Source: Ancylobacter polymorphus (GTDB lineage: Bacteria; Pseudomonadota; Alphaproteobacteria; Rhizobiales; Xanthobacteraceae). Taken from it: a stretch of DNA of 64,000 bases. The stretch is taken from positions 113,420-177,419 of the forward strand of contig NZ_JAUSUI010000010.1 of the NCBI RefSeq assembly GCF_030813495.1. The letters are read 5' to 3'. The translations under genes were made by a program, and so were the position numbers. Numbering within the stretch: the stretch's first letter is position 1; each line of letters opens with the position of its first letter. Shown piece by piece: positions 37,584 through 45,882 of the stretch. The notes beneath the pieces were generated by a model. The model was given only the letters and a program-made list of their open reading frames with translations, was not told the DNA's origin and ran no database searches.

Positions 37584-38380
37584 CAGCGCGGCTCCATGGT
37601 TTCTCCGCCACGAATGTTGTTTACTGGTGCATTGAAGAACTGCTCGCGCCGGGCCTGCGAGAGATCCTTATCGGCCTGCTTCGACTGGAACCAGGTTCCC
37701 ATCATCGTCGTCTGCTGGGATACGAGACCGCGCAGCTTCTGAAATTGCGCGACCTGTTGGGCGGCGATCTGGTGGCCGACCTGGAGCGCCTTCATCTGCC
37801 CGTCTGCCGATTGCGACATCGTGCGGAGCGAGCTCATCGTCGACTCCTCCGACGAGAACTGATCGGCGGTGAGGCCGGCGGCCTTCAGCGTGCCGGCGAT
37901 CGTGTCGCGGGTCGTCGTCGACCAGTTCTGATAGGTCGAGGAGAAGCTCGCGCCGCTGGGCAGGTTGGTCTTGAAGTCGGCATAGCTCTGGAAGCGCTGC
38001 TTCAGCACGTCATCGGCATTGCTCATCGAGAAGGCGATGCCCTGCCCTTGCGCCGCGAGACTACGGAGGCGGTTGAGATCGTTCTCTACTTGGCCCCAGA
38101 TCTGGTTCGGCAACTGCGCCGTGTTCTGCAGCATGTTCTCGTAGATGCGCAGCTGGTTCTGAATCTGCTGCGCCAGCTGCGTGATCTGTGTGACCTGGTT
38201 GTTGATCTGCTCGGCCGACTTGGTCACCAGCGTGACGAGCTCGCCGTTGTTCAGGAGCTGCGTCCATTCGGTCGCTCCGCCGGCCGCCGATCCGGCGGCG
38301 GCCGGCGAGACATGCGCGATCACGGCCACGAACGCCGCGCCGGCGACAAATCTAACCGTTGAGAAGCAGTGCTGCGGCAT
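37580..38380 (-). CDS. trbJ: Conjugal transfer protein TrbJ (VirB5-like)
   Basis: About 266 residues with a signal peptide (VRFVAGAAFVAVIAHVSPAAA) and a helical Q-rich middle (QINNQVTQITQLAQQIQNQL). VirB5-like proteins sit at the tip of the pilus. The ATG at 38380 has GAGAGGAA upstream and lies inside the 3' end of trbE. The frame continues upstream to 38428, but that part is not family-like. Confidence 0.92.
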   Translation of the reverse strand: MPQHCFSTVRFVAGAAFVAVIAHVSPAAAGSAAGGATEWTQLLNNGELVTLVTKSAEQINNQVTQITQLAQQIQNQLRIYENMLQNTAQLPNQIWGQVENDLNRLRSLAAQGQGIAFSMSNADDVLKQRFQSYADFKTNLPSGASFSSTYQNWSTTTRDTIAGTLKAAGLTADQFSSEESTMSSLRTMSQSADGQMKALQVGHQIAAQQVAQFQKLRGLVSQQTTMMGTWFQSKQADKDLSQARREQFFNAPVNNIRGGETMEPRW

Positions 38381-40808
38381 TGCCAATTCCTCTCTGTTGG
38401 AGCCAGCGTTCCGGCCAGCCGTCGCCATGCTCGGCCTTCAGCGCGGCAATCTGCTTGAGGTCTTCCTTGCCGGAGGCGCCGGCGAAGGAGAGCGCGACCG
38501 GGCCGAGCGCCATGTCGAACAGGCGCCGGCCTTCGGGCGAAGCGACGTAGTATTCCCGTTTCGGCAGCGCGGTCGCGACGATCTCGATCTGGCGTTCGTT
38601 GAAACCGATGCGCTCGTAAAACTCGCGTGTGCCGAGCTCGCGCGCCGCGCCGTTCGGCAGGCAGATCTTCGTCGGGCAGGACTCCTTCAGCACGTCGATG
38701 ATGCCGGAGCGCTCGGCATCCGAGATCGACTGTGTCGCCAGGATCACCGCGCAGTTGGCTTTGCGCAGCACTTTCAGCCATTCGCGGATCTTGTCCCTGA
38801 AGGTCGGGTGGCCGAGCATCAGCCATGCCTCGTCGAGCACGATGAGGCTCGGCGCACCGGTCAGCCGCTTCTCGATCCGGCGGAATAGATAGAGGAGCAC
38901 GGGCACGAGGCTGCGCTCCCCCATGTTCATCAGCTGCTCGATCTCGAAGGTCTGGAAGGAGCGCAGTGACAGCCCGTCGCTCTCCGCATCGAGCAGCTGA
39001 CCCATCGGCCCGTCGACCGTGTAGTGATGCAGCGCTTCCTTGATCTCGCGCATTTGCACGCCCGATACGAAATCCGAGAGCGAGCGGCCATTGGCCGACG
39101 CCATCAGGCCGACCTGGCGGGAGATGGCATTGCGATGATCGGGCGTGATGGTCACGCCCTGCAAGGCCACCAGCGTCTCGATCCATTCCGACGCCCAGGC
39201 TCGGTCACCGTCGGTGCCGAGCTCGGACAGCGGGCAGAAGGCGAGCGTCGGAGAGCCGTCGCCGTCGCTCTCGCCGATCTCGTAGTGATCGGCGCCGGCC
39301 GCCAATGTGAGCGGCAACATGGAGCGGCCCTTGTCGAAGGCGAAGATCTGCGCCTGCGCGTAGCGCCGGAATTGCGCCGCGATCAGCGCCAGCAGCGTCG
39401 ACTTGCCTGAGCCCGTCGGACCGAAGATCAAGGTATGGCCGACATCGTCGACATGGAGGTTGAGCCGGAACGGCGTCGAACCGCTCGCCACCAGCATCAG
39501 CGGAGGCGACCCCGGCGAATAGTACGGGCAAGGTGCCGTCGGGGCGCCAGACCACACCGAATTGAGCGGGATCAGGTCGGCGAGGTTGCGGGTGTTGATC
39601 AACGGCTCGCGGATGTTCGCGTACCAATTCCCCGGCAGGCTGCCGAGGAAGGCTTCCGTGGCGTTGATGGTCTCGATCCGCGCGCCGAAGCCCTCGGCCT
39701 GGATAAGGCGACGCACCGCCTCGGCCTTCTCACGCAGCCGGGTCTCGTTGTCGTCGAACAGCACGATCACCGGCGTGTAGTAGCCATAGGCGACGAGCTG
39801 CGACGAAGCCTGGGCGATGGCATCCTCGGTTTCCGCCACCATCGCCAACGCGTCCTGGTCGACGGAGCGCGACTGCGTCTGGAAGAGCTGGTCGAAGAAC
39901 GGCCTGACCTTCTGCTGCCACTTCTTGCGGGTGCGCTCGAGCCGCGCGCGCGCCTCCTGGTCATCGAGGAAGATGAAGCGAGACGACCAGCGATAGGTCA
40001 GCGGCATCAGGTCGAGCGAATTCAGGATGCCCGGCCAGCTCTCGGCCGGAAGCCCGTCAATGCCGACAATCGCGAGGTAGTGGCTGTCGACCATCGGCGT
40101 GAGGCCGTGGCTGAACTCGGCCGTCGCCAGCCAGTCCAGGTACATCGGGATCTCGGGAAGGCGGACGGGGTGGTTCTCGCCGGTGATGCAGAAGCGAATG
40201 AACTGGAACAGCTCGTCATAGCGCGCGGTCTGGAAGCCGCCTCGCTCCTCGACCGTGCGCGTCACCATGCGACGGATCGACAGGACATTGCCGAGATATT
40301 GCTCGACCTCGCGGATCGAGGTCAGGAAGCTGTCGAGGACGGTGTCCGCATAACGCGCGGCGCGGCTCTCGCTGTCGGAATAAACATACCGGGCAAGTCC
40401 GGACCGCCGCCGCTCCGGCGGCCGCCAGGTGAGGATCAGCGCGTGGCGGCTCTCGAAATGTCCCCTGCCCTCCTGAAAATGCGCGCGCCGCTCGTCGTCG
40501 ATCGCGCGCGTGACCGCATCGGGAAAGTGGCACTCCTCGCGGGCGGGATAGTCGGATGTGGCAACCCGCACCGCCTCGACCTGGATCATCCAGCCGGTGC
40601 CGAGCCGGGACAGGATCGCGTTGATCTGCCGGGACACCTCGTTGCGCTCCGCATCCGTGGAGCTCTCGGAGTCAGGCCCAGCAAAGTACCAGCCCGCCAT
40701 GAGCGAACCGTCCTTGAGTAGGATGACGCCGTTCGCCACGATCGCGGCGTAGGGCACAAGATCCGAGAAGGACGGGCCGGAATGGCGGAAGGAGCGCAGC
40801 GCAACCAT
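38352..40808 (-). CDS. trbE: Conjugal transfer ATPase TrbE (VirB4-like)
   Basis: An ATPase of about 818 residues that powers pilus assembly and DNA transfer. Walker A is GPTGSGKSTLLAL (about residue 445) and Walker B is LIVLDEAWLMLGHP (about 655), with ILATQSISDAERS following. The conserved N-terminal region DLVPYAAIVANGVILLKDGS is present. ATG at 40808 gives the standard start MVALRSFRHSG; the frame is open 25 codons further. The end overlaps trbJ by 29 bases. Confidence 0.95.
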   Translation of the reverse strand: MVALRSFRHSGPSFSDLVPYAAIVANGVILLKDGSLMAGWYFAGPDSESSTDAERNEVSRQINAILSRLGTGWMIQVEAVRVATSDYPAREECHFPDAVTRAIDDERRAHFQEGRGHFESRHALILTWRPPERRRSGLARYVYSDSESRAARYADTVLDSFLTSIREVEQYLGNVLSIRRMVTRTVEERGGFQTARYDELFQFIRFCITGENHPVRLPEIPMYLDWLATAEFSHGLTPMVDSHYLAIVGIDGLPAESWPGILNSLDLMPLTYRWSSRFIFLDDQEARARLERTRKKWQQKVRPFFDQLFQTQSRSVDQDALAMVAETEDAIAQASSQLVAYGYYTPVIVLFDDNETRLREKAEAVRRLIQAEGFGARIETINATEAFLGSLPGNWYANIREPLINTRNLADLIPLNSVWSGAPTAPCPYYSPGSPPLMLVASGSTPFRLNLHVDDVGHTLIFGPTGSGKSTLLALIAAQFRRYAQAQIFAFDKGRSMLPLTLAAGADHYEIGESDGDGSPTLAFCPLSELGTDGDRAWASEWIETLVALQGVTITPDHRNAISRQVGLMASANGRSLSDFVSGVQMREIKEALHHYTVDGPMGQLLDAESDGLSLRSFQTFEIEQLMNMGERSLVPVLLYLFRRIEKRLTGAPSLIVLDEAWLMLGHPTFRDKIREWLKVLRKANCAVILATQSISDAERSGIIDVLKESCPTKICLPNGAARELGTREFYERIGFNERQIEIVATALPKREYYVASPEGRRLFDMALGPVALSFAGASGKEDLKQIAALKAEHGDGWPERWLQQRGIGNAAALLLNG

Positions 40809-40818
40809 GGGCGGGGCC

Positions 40819-41118
40819 TCAGAAACGCCGCCAGGGCGTCGATGTGGGGCGGTAGTAGGGCCTGTAGCCGACATGGCGGGCATAGACGCGCCGCATCATC
40901 GGGTCCGCCTTCGCCATCATCCGCAGCGCCGCGACCACGACGATCCAGACCGCAATGCCGAACAGCGCGGAATAGGGCGTCAGAACGACGAAGATCAGGA
41001 TGGCGGCCGCAAGGCCGGTCAGCAGCACCAGCTCGCGGTCGGCGCCGAGCAGCAGGTTCGGGCGCGACAGCGCCCGATGGATGCGCGAACGGTCGAGGGT
41101 CGATCCCGGTTCAGCCAC
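40819..41118 (-). CDS. trbD: Conjugal transfer protein TrbD (VirB3-like)
   Basis: A 99-residue membrane protein with [28 protein letters not shown] start (here [20 protein letters not shown]) and two adjacent hydrophobic segments. The C terminus reads [16 protein letters not shown], typical for TrbD/VirB3. The start overlaps the trbC end, and trbE begins 10 bases after the stop. Confidence 0.92.
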   Translation of the reverse strand: MAEPGSTLDRSRIHRALSRPNLLLGADRELVLLTGLAAAILIFVVLTPYSALFGIAVWIVVVAALRMMAKADPMMRRVYARHVGYRPYYRPTSTPWRRF

Positions 41119-41482
41119 GACCGCCCTCCCCTGCCCGCTCGATCAAGGATGAGGACGCAACGTCGCCGATCGAAGCGCCACTCGCGCCAAACAGCGCAAC
41201 GATCTGGGTGGCTCCGAGAAGGATGCCGGCGACGAGCACGACATACATGAGGCGCCGTGCGAAATCGTTGAGCTCGCCGCCGAAGATGAGCATGCCACCG
41301 GCTACGGCGACGGCAGCCAAGGCGATGAAGCCGGCGACCGGCCCGGTGATCGACTGCTGGATCTGCTGCAGCGGGCCTTCCCATGGCAGGCTGCCGCCGC
41401 CCGAGGCGAAGGCAGGCTCGGCGAGCACCAGCGCGAGCGCCAGTGCCGCGAGCGCGAGCTTGCACAGACGTTCATGCGACAT
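41111..41482 (-). CDS. trbC: Conjugal pilin TrbC (VirB2-like)
   Basis: A 123-residue propilin. It has a long signal peptide ([18 protein letters not shown]) and two hydrophobic segments ([38 protein letters not shown]) separated by ELNDFARRL. TrbC pilins are usually processed and cyclised. ATG at 41482 overlaps the trbB end; earlier in-frame codons lie within trbB. Confidence 0.92.
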   Translation of the reverse strand: MSHERLCKLALAALALALVLAEPAFASGGGSLPWEGPLQQIQQSITGPVAGFIALAAVAVAGGMLIFGGELNDFARRLMYVVLVAGILLGATQIVALFGASGASIGDVASSSLIERAGEGGRG

Positions 41483-42440
41483 GGCGTTCCTCCTTCGGCG
41501 AATAGGACTCGGTGCGATAGTGGCCATTGACGAAGCTCTCGACGTGCAGGACATCACGGACGACGCGGCCCTTCGGCGTGCGTTCGATCGAGACGATGAG
41601 GTCGACGGCCTCGCCGATGACTTCGTGCATCGGCTGCTGGCTGGCCTCGGCGGTGAGCTGCTCGAGGCGCCGCAGCGCGGATTCCGCCGTGTTGGAATGG
41701 ATTGTCGTCACACCGCCGGGGTGGCCGGTATTCCACGCCTTGAGCAATGTCAGCGCGGCCCCGTCGCGGACCTCGCCTACGACGATGCGGTCGGGACGCA
41801 ACCGCATCGTGCTTTTCAGCAGCCGGCCCATATCGATCGAGTCGCTGGTGTGCAGGGCGACCACATTCTCCGCCGCGCACTGGATTTCAGCCGTGTCCTC
41901 CAGGATCAGAATCCGATCGTCCGGCGCCGACTCGACAACCTCGGCGATGACCGCGTTGGCGAGCGTGGTCTTTCCCGAGCCGGTGCCGCCGGAGATGACG
42001 ATGTTCATCCTCGAGGTGATCGCGTTGCGGATCACACAGGCCTGATGCTCCGTCATGATCTTCGCGGCGACATAGTCGTCGAGCGGAATGAGCCGTGAGG
42101 CGCGCCGGCGGATGGTGAATGCCGGCGCCGCGACGACAGGCGGGAGAAGCCCCTCGAAGCGGTGGCCGCCGATCGGCAGCTCGCCCGATACGATCGGGCG
42201 ATCCTCGTCAGCCTCGGAATGGAGCGCATGCGCCACGCTGCCGATGACGATCTCAGCAGTTGCCGCATTCATCTCCCCGGCCGGCGCGACGCCATGGCCG
42301 AGGCGCTCAATGAACAGGCGGCCATCGGGATTGAGCATGATCTCGACGACTGTCGCGTCATCGAGGGCAACGCAAAGCTGGTCGCCGAGCGCTTCCTGCA
42401 GCTTGCGGACCAGACGCGGATGGGAACGAAGCTGGGCCAT
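41472..42440 (-). CDS. trbB: Conjugal transfer ATPase TrbB (VirB11-like)
   Basis: A 322-residue hexameric ATPase. It has Walker [15 protein letters not shown] (about residue 155), the Asp box [10 protein letters not shown], Walker [15 protein letters not shown] and the His box [23 protein letters not shown]. It provides energy for channel assembly. It begins 15 bases after the traI stop, so it is in the same operon as the autoinducer synthase. Confidence 0.95.
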   Translation of the reverse strand: MAQLRSHPRLVRKLQEALGDQLCVALDDATVVEIMLNPDGRLFIERLGHGVAPAGEMNAATAEIVIGSVAHALHSEADEDRPIVSGELPIGGHRFEGLLPPVVAAPAFTIRRRASRLIPLDDYVAAKIMTEHQACVIRNAITSRMNIVISGGTGSGKTTLANAVIAEVVESAPDDRILILEDTAEIQCAAENVVALHTSDSIDMGRLLKSTMRLRPDRIVVGEVRDGAALTLLKAWNTGHPGGVTTIHSNTAESALRRLEQLTAEASQQPMHEVIGEAVDLIVSIERTPKGRVVRDVLHVESFVNGHYRTESYSPKEERHVA

Positions 42441-42455
42441 GACAGTCCTCCTCGC

Positions 42456-43079
42456 TCAAGCCGCACGCAGCTGCGGGCAGAAGGTCGAGAAATAGGATGC
42501 GGGCCGGACGCGCTCGAAGCTGCGCCGGTCGGCGGGAAGGATGCCGGCGACCGCGGTCGTCTCGCCGATCCTCCGCGGCTCCCCCAGGCGCTTCATCGGC
42601 CAGCCGGCACGGTTGAGGATGCGTTCGACGCGAAGGTCGGTGCCGGTGACGATTTCGCGATAACCGCTCACCATCGCCCATTCGATGATCGCGGCGAACA
42701 TGGTGAGCGTCGCGTCGTGGAGCGAGCCCCCCGCCCTGCCCTCGTCGAGCGCCGTGTCGACGCAGAAGCGGGAGCTCTCGACCATGACGGGGTTCGGCTT
42801 GTACAGGCCGGAGGCCGCAAGGTCCGGGAAGAGCACGTTCATCATGGTCGGCCCGGTCGCCGGCAGCAGCCGTGCGCAGCCGACGACCTGCGACGTCGAT
42901 GAGAGCGCGACGATGTAGGTCGGCGAGAAGCCGTCGAACTGGTCGCTCTCGCGACCGTTCCGCACGTCGACCGCCCAGCCCAATCGCTCCTTGAAAACGC
43001 GGGCACGAAGTCGATGCATGGAATCGACAAGGTCAGCAAAGTCATCATGCGTTTCGGCAGGAATAGCCAGTGCCCGCAT
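42456..43079 (-). CDS. traI: Acyl-homoserine-lactone synthase TraI (LuxI family)
   Basis: About 207 residues. Invariant LuxI positions are visible: RVFKERLGW, the FD in DQFDGFSP, the Arg in GCARLLP and the SSRF motif ESSRFCVD. In Ti plasmids TraI makes the N-acyl homoserine lactone that activates TraR and thus trb and rep expression; it is the first gene of the trb operon, as here. ATG at 43079 (MRALAIPAETHDDF) is chosen; the frame extends 14 codons further. No TraR or TraM gene is in the window. Confidence 0.92.
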   Translation of the reverse strand: MRALAIPAETHDDFADLVDSMHRLRARVFKERLGWAVDVRNGRESDQFDGFSPTYIVALSSTSQVVGCARLLPATGPTMMNVLFPDLAASGLYKPNPVMVESSRFCVDTALDEGRAGGSLHDATLTMFAAIIEWAMVSGYREIVTGTDLRVERILNRAGWPMKRLGEPRRIGETTAVAGILPADRRSFERVRPASYFSTFCPQLRAA

Positions 43080-43463
43080 CAGTATTGCTCCGATTCGAGT
43101 GTGTTCGGAGACAGGGGGCACGTTTGCGCAGATCGCCGCGACTAGCGAAATTATGAGTGCGACTCGACGGAAGCTGCGCTGAGTCGCCCCGAGATTGAGG
43201 AAATCGAGGCCTAGAAACCTCCGAAATCGAACTCCCAGGGCTAATAGATTTACTAGTCGGCACTCGCCGTGCGCGAGTCGAATGCCCGGCTAAATAGCTG
43301 ATTCAACGGGATAAACCGATGAAGGTGCAGCGTCTTGCGACGCCTCGCGTTAACGACCTGTTAACTCTATTCTCCTTGCCAAGGGGGGAGAATCGGACAT
43401 ACTGGCGCCAAATTGGCCGGAAGACCTCATTCTGGCGCTATTTTCCTCGCGAGGCCGGTTGGA
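43080..43463. promoter_or_regulatory. traI-repA divergent control region
   Basis: About 380 bases between divergent starts of the conjugation and replication operons. Visible structures: GCGACTC (43159-43165) with GAGTCGC (43181-43187); ACTCGC (43262-43267) with GCGAGT (43273-43278); and two direct GTTAAC palindromes (43349-43354, 43360-43365). TGGCGCCA lies near 43406. In Ti plasmids such a region carries tra-box and rep promoters; here no good 18-bp tra box was found. The repeated GACTCG/CGAGTC words may be regulator sites. Confidence 0.5.
43349..43365. repeat. GTTAAC-N5-GTTAAC double palindrome upstream of repA
   Basis: Two copies of the palindromic hexamer GTTAAC, 11 bases apart (one helical turn), about 100 bases before the repA ATG. 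It is suited to a dimeric regulator such as RepA bound at its own promoter; the exact function is not known. Confidence 0.45.
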
Positions 43464-44651
43464 ATGGGTGCGCTTCCACCTTTCGAATTTGATGAGAAGA
43501 TCCTTGGCCAAGGCGCCGAGATCTCGCGTAGGCTCGACCAGCTTCGTCTGGAGAACTTTCCGCCGGACGCGAAGAAGACGTTGCGACGCTTCCCGATGTC
43601 CGAGGTTGCGCACTACCTCGGGATCAGCCCTAACAATCTCAAGCGGCTTCATCTCGAGGGAAAGGGGCCGGAGCCGCTCATTGCTGCGGCGGGCCGCCGC
43701 TTCTACACGGCCGAGCAGATGATGGAGCTGCGGCACTATCTCGACAAGAACGGCCGCTCGGACGCCAAGAAGTATGTCCCCTTCCGGAAGCCGGGCGAGA
43801 AGCTGCAGGTTGTCGCTGTCGTCAATTTCAAGGGCGGGTCCGGCAAGACGACGACGGCTGCGCATTTGGCGCAGCATCTTGCGCTGACGGGGCATCGCGT
43901 TCTCGTGGTCGACCTCGATCCGCAGGCGTCGCTCTCCGCATTGCATGGCTTCCAGCCGGAGCTTGACGGCAATCCGTCGCTCTATGATGCGATCCGATAT
44001 GACGATAAGCGCCGTCCGATCTCGGATGTGATTCTGCCGACGAATTTTCCACTGCTGGAAATCATTCCGGCCAATCTCGAGCTGCAGGAATTTGAGTTCG
44101 ACACTCCCCTCTCGATGCAGACGTCTAACGAAGGCAAAAGGTTTTACAGCCGGCTTGGACGGTCGCTCGCAGAGGTCGATGAACGCTTCGACGTCGTGGT
44201 GATCGACTGCCCCCCTCAATTGGGTTTCCTCACTCTGACCGCACTGACAGCGTCGACCTCCGTGCTGGTCACGGTCCATCCTCAGATGCTCGACCTGATG
44301 TCGATGAGTCAGTTCCTTCTCATGCTGGGGAACTTCGTCAAATCCATCCGCGAAAAAGGCGCTCCGGTGAAGATCGACTGGCTCCGCTACTTGATCACTC
44401 GGTTCGAGCCAACCGACGTGCCTCAGACCCGAATGCTGGGCTTCATGCAAACCGTCCTGGCCGAGGAGCTGCTCAAGAATCCCATGCTGAAATCAACGGC
44501 GATTTCCGACGCCGGCTTGACCAAGCAGACGCTTTACGAGGTTGAGCGCAAGAGCTTCAGTCGCGACACCTACGACCGCGCGATCGAGGCCTTGGATGCT
44601 GTGAACTTCGAGGTCCAGGGGCTGATCCACCGGGCATGGGGGCGGATGTGA
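43464..44651 (+). CDS. repA: Plasmid partitioning ATPase RepA (ParA family)
   Basis: About 395 residues. The N-terminal region with a winged-helix element (PMSEVAHYLGISPNNLKRLHLEGKGP segment) is typical of long RepA/ParA proteins. The deviant Walker A is NFKGGSGKTTTA near residue 120, and DLDPQASLS and VIDCPPQLGFLT follow. It segregates the plasmid with RepB and represses the repABC operon. ATG at 43464 (MGALPPFEFDEKI) is preferred over 43413 as it gives the conserved start. Confidence 0.95.
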   Translation: MGALPPFEFDEKILGQGAEISRRLDQLRLENFPPDAKKTLRRFPMSEVAHYLGISPNNLKRLHLEGKGPEPLIAAAGRRFYTAEQMMELRHYLDKNGRSDAKKYVPFRKPGEKLQVVAVVNFKGGSGKTTTAAHLAQHLALTGHRVLVVDLDPQASLSALHGFQPELDGNPSLYDAIRYDDKRRPISDVILPTNFPLLEIIPANLELQEFEFDTPLSMQTSNEGKRFYSRLGRSLAEVDERFDVVVIDCPPQLGFLTLTALTASTSVLVTVHPQMLDLMSMSQFLLMLGNFVKSIREKGAPVKIDWLRYLITRFEPTDVPQTRMLGFMQTVLAEELLKNPMLKSTAISDAGLTKQTLYEVERKSFSRDTYDRAIEALDAVNFEVQGLIHRAWGRM

Positions 44652-44652
44652 T

Positions 44653-44668
44653 GTTGACCGCCGTCAAA
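44653..44668. other. Candidate parS centromere between repA and repB
   Basis: GTTGACCGCCGTCAAA begins directly after the repA stop codon. It follows the repABC parS pattern GTTNNNNGCNNNNAAC except for the last base, and it has TTGAC/GTCAA arms. In the octopine Ti plasmid the parS site also lies between repA and repB. Only one copy was found. Confidence 0.4.
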
Positions 44669-44723
44669 ACAGTCAAAAGGCGTCGTGTTTTCAACCGGAT
44701 AGACGATATTGTGAGGCCGAGCG

Positions 44724-45719
44724 ATGGCTCGTAAGAACCCCTTTGCCAATATCCTGAATGACAAGGAGCGGCCCGCTGAACGTTCCGTCGTGGAATATGC
44801 CGCAAGGGGCGCGTCGCGCTCAATTCTCGGCACGCTGGACGAAATGGCGGAGCGCGCCGACAAGCTTGCAACGGGCGAGACGATCGTAGAGCTCGAACCC
44901 GACGCGATCGACGCCTCATTCGTGCGCGATAGGCGAGCGCACAACGAGCAGGAGTTCAACGAGCTCCTCGAGGCGATCCGCGAAAACGGCCAGAACTCCC
45001 CTATCCTCGTCCGCCCCCATCCCAAGGCCAGCGGCCGCTATATGGCCGTGTTCGGTCATCGTCGCCTCCTGGTCGCGAAGACGCTGGGCCGAAAGGTTCG
45101 GGCCGTCGTCAAGGAGATGGTGGATAGCGAACACGTCGTGACCCTCGGCCAGGAGAATTCGGCTCGGTCGAACGCGCCTTTCATCGAGCGGGCGCTGTTT
45201 GCCGCCGACCTCGCCCGTCTCCGCTACGACGAGGACAATGCCATAATCCTCAAGGCGCTCTCGATCGACCGCACCACCTTGTCGAAAATGCTGTCGGTCG
45301 CGGCATTGCCGGCGAGCGTTCTTGAAGCGATCGGCGAGGCCAAGGGCGTCGGCCGCGATCGTTGGTACGAATTGAAGCTGTTGATGGACAAGCCATCCAA
45401 CCAAGACGTCGCGTTTGAGGTGATCAAAGAGGAGGGCTTCGCTTCTCTCCCGAGCGATACGCGCTTCGATCGCCTTGTCCAACGGCTCAAGGCCGTTCGG
45501 TCGCGGAAGCGGCCGCAGGCCGGTCCCGAGAAGCGCATCTGGTCGCCGACCGGAGGCTCCGTGTCGGCTGATATCACCGCGGACGCGAAACGCTTCACTC
45601 TGGCGATAAAGGCCAAGAGTTCGGAAGCGCGAGCGTTCGGAGACTATTTGTCGGAGAACCTCGATCGCCTCTACGAGGCGTTCCGGCGGGATTCGACCCA
45701 ACCGAGAGAGGAACCGTAA
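44724..45719 (+). CDS. repB: Plasmid partitioning protein RepB (ParB family)
   Basis: A 331-residue ParB-type DNA-binding protein. The N-terminal segment ARKNPFANIL is typical of RepB. The ParB/Spo0J box is visible as ENGQNSPILVRPHP and YMAVFGHRRLLVAKTLG; the helix-turn-helix lies around RTTLSKMLSVAALPASVLEAIG. It would bind parS and act with RepA. It follows repA after 72 bases and precedes a regulatory gap before repC. Confidence 0.95.
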   Translation: MARKNPFANILNDKERPAERSVVEYAARGASRSILGTLDEMAERADKLATGETIVELEPDAIDASFVRDRRAHNEQEFNELLEAIRENGQNSPILVRPHPKASGRYMAVFGHRRLLVAKTLGRKVRAVVKEMVDSEHVVTLGQENSARSNAPFIERALFAADLARLRYDEDNAIILKALSIDRTTLSKMLSVAALPASVLEAIGEAKGVGRDRWYELKLLMDKPSNQDVAFEVIKEEGFASLPSDTRFDRLVQRLKAVRSRKRPQAGPEKRIWSPTGGSVSADITADAKRFTLAIKAKSSEARAFGDYLSENLDRLYEAFRRDSTQPREEP

Positions 45720-45723
45720 CCGC

Positions 45724-45764
45724 AAAAGAAAAAGGCCCCCGAAACGAGTTCCGGAAGCCCTTCT
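45724..45764 (-). terminator. Rho-independent terminator of the repB-repC antisense RNA
   Basis: Reverse-strand stem of about ten base pairs with one bulge and a CGGAACTCGTTT-containing loop region, followed by a ten-base T-rich run (TTTTTCTTTT). Confidence 0.75.
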
Positions 45765-45776
45765 CCTAGATTGAGC
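45724..45776 (-). ncRNA. Counter-transcribed RNA (inc-alpha/RepE-type) controlling repC
   Basis: The repB-repC gap carries the features of the small antisense RNA of repABC plasmids. On the reverse strand TTGACT (45806-45811) lies 17 bases from GATTCT (45783-45788), a plausible promoter giving a start near 45776. The transcript ends in a hairpin, AAGGGCTTCCG pairing with CGGGGGCCTT with one bulge, followed by TTTTTCTTTT (complement of 45724-45733). The ~50-nt size fits known ctRNAs of about 55-60 nt, which lower RepC synthesis. Exact ends are inferred. Confidence 0.7.
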
Positions 45777-45882
45777 ACCTAGAGAATCGCACTTCCGCGA
45801 ATCGCAGTCAAGAGTCCTACGACAGGTCAAGACGTCGTTTTCGGCGAGCCGGCTTCTTTTGCCTAGCGATAGGTGAAGGAAA

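Noticed and set aside
43122..43142. Possible LuxR/TraR box (TTGCGCAGATCGCC) upstream of traI
   Set aside because: Only one half matches the tra-box centre and the dyad symmetry is poor, so it is not called as a site.
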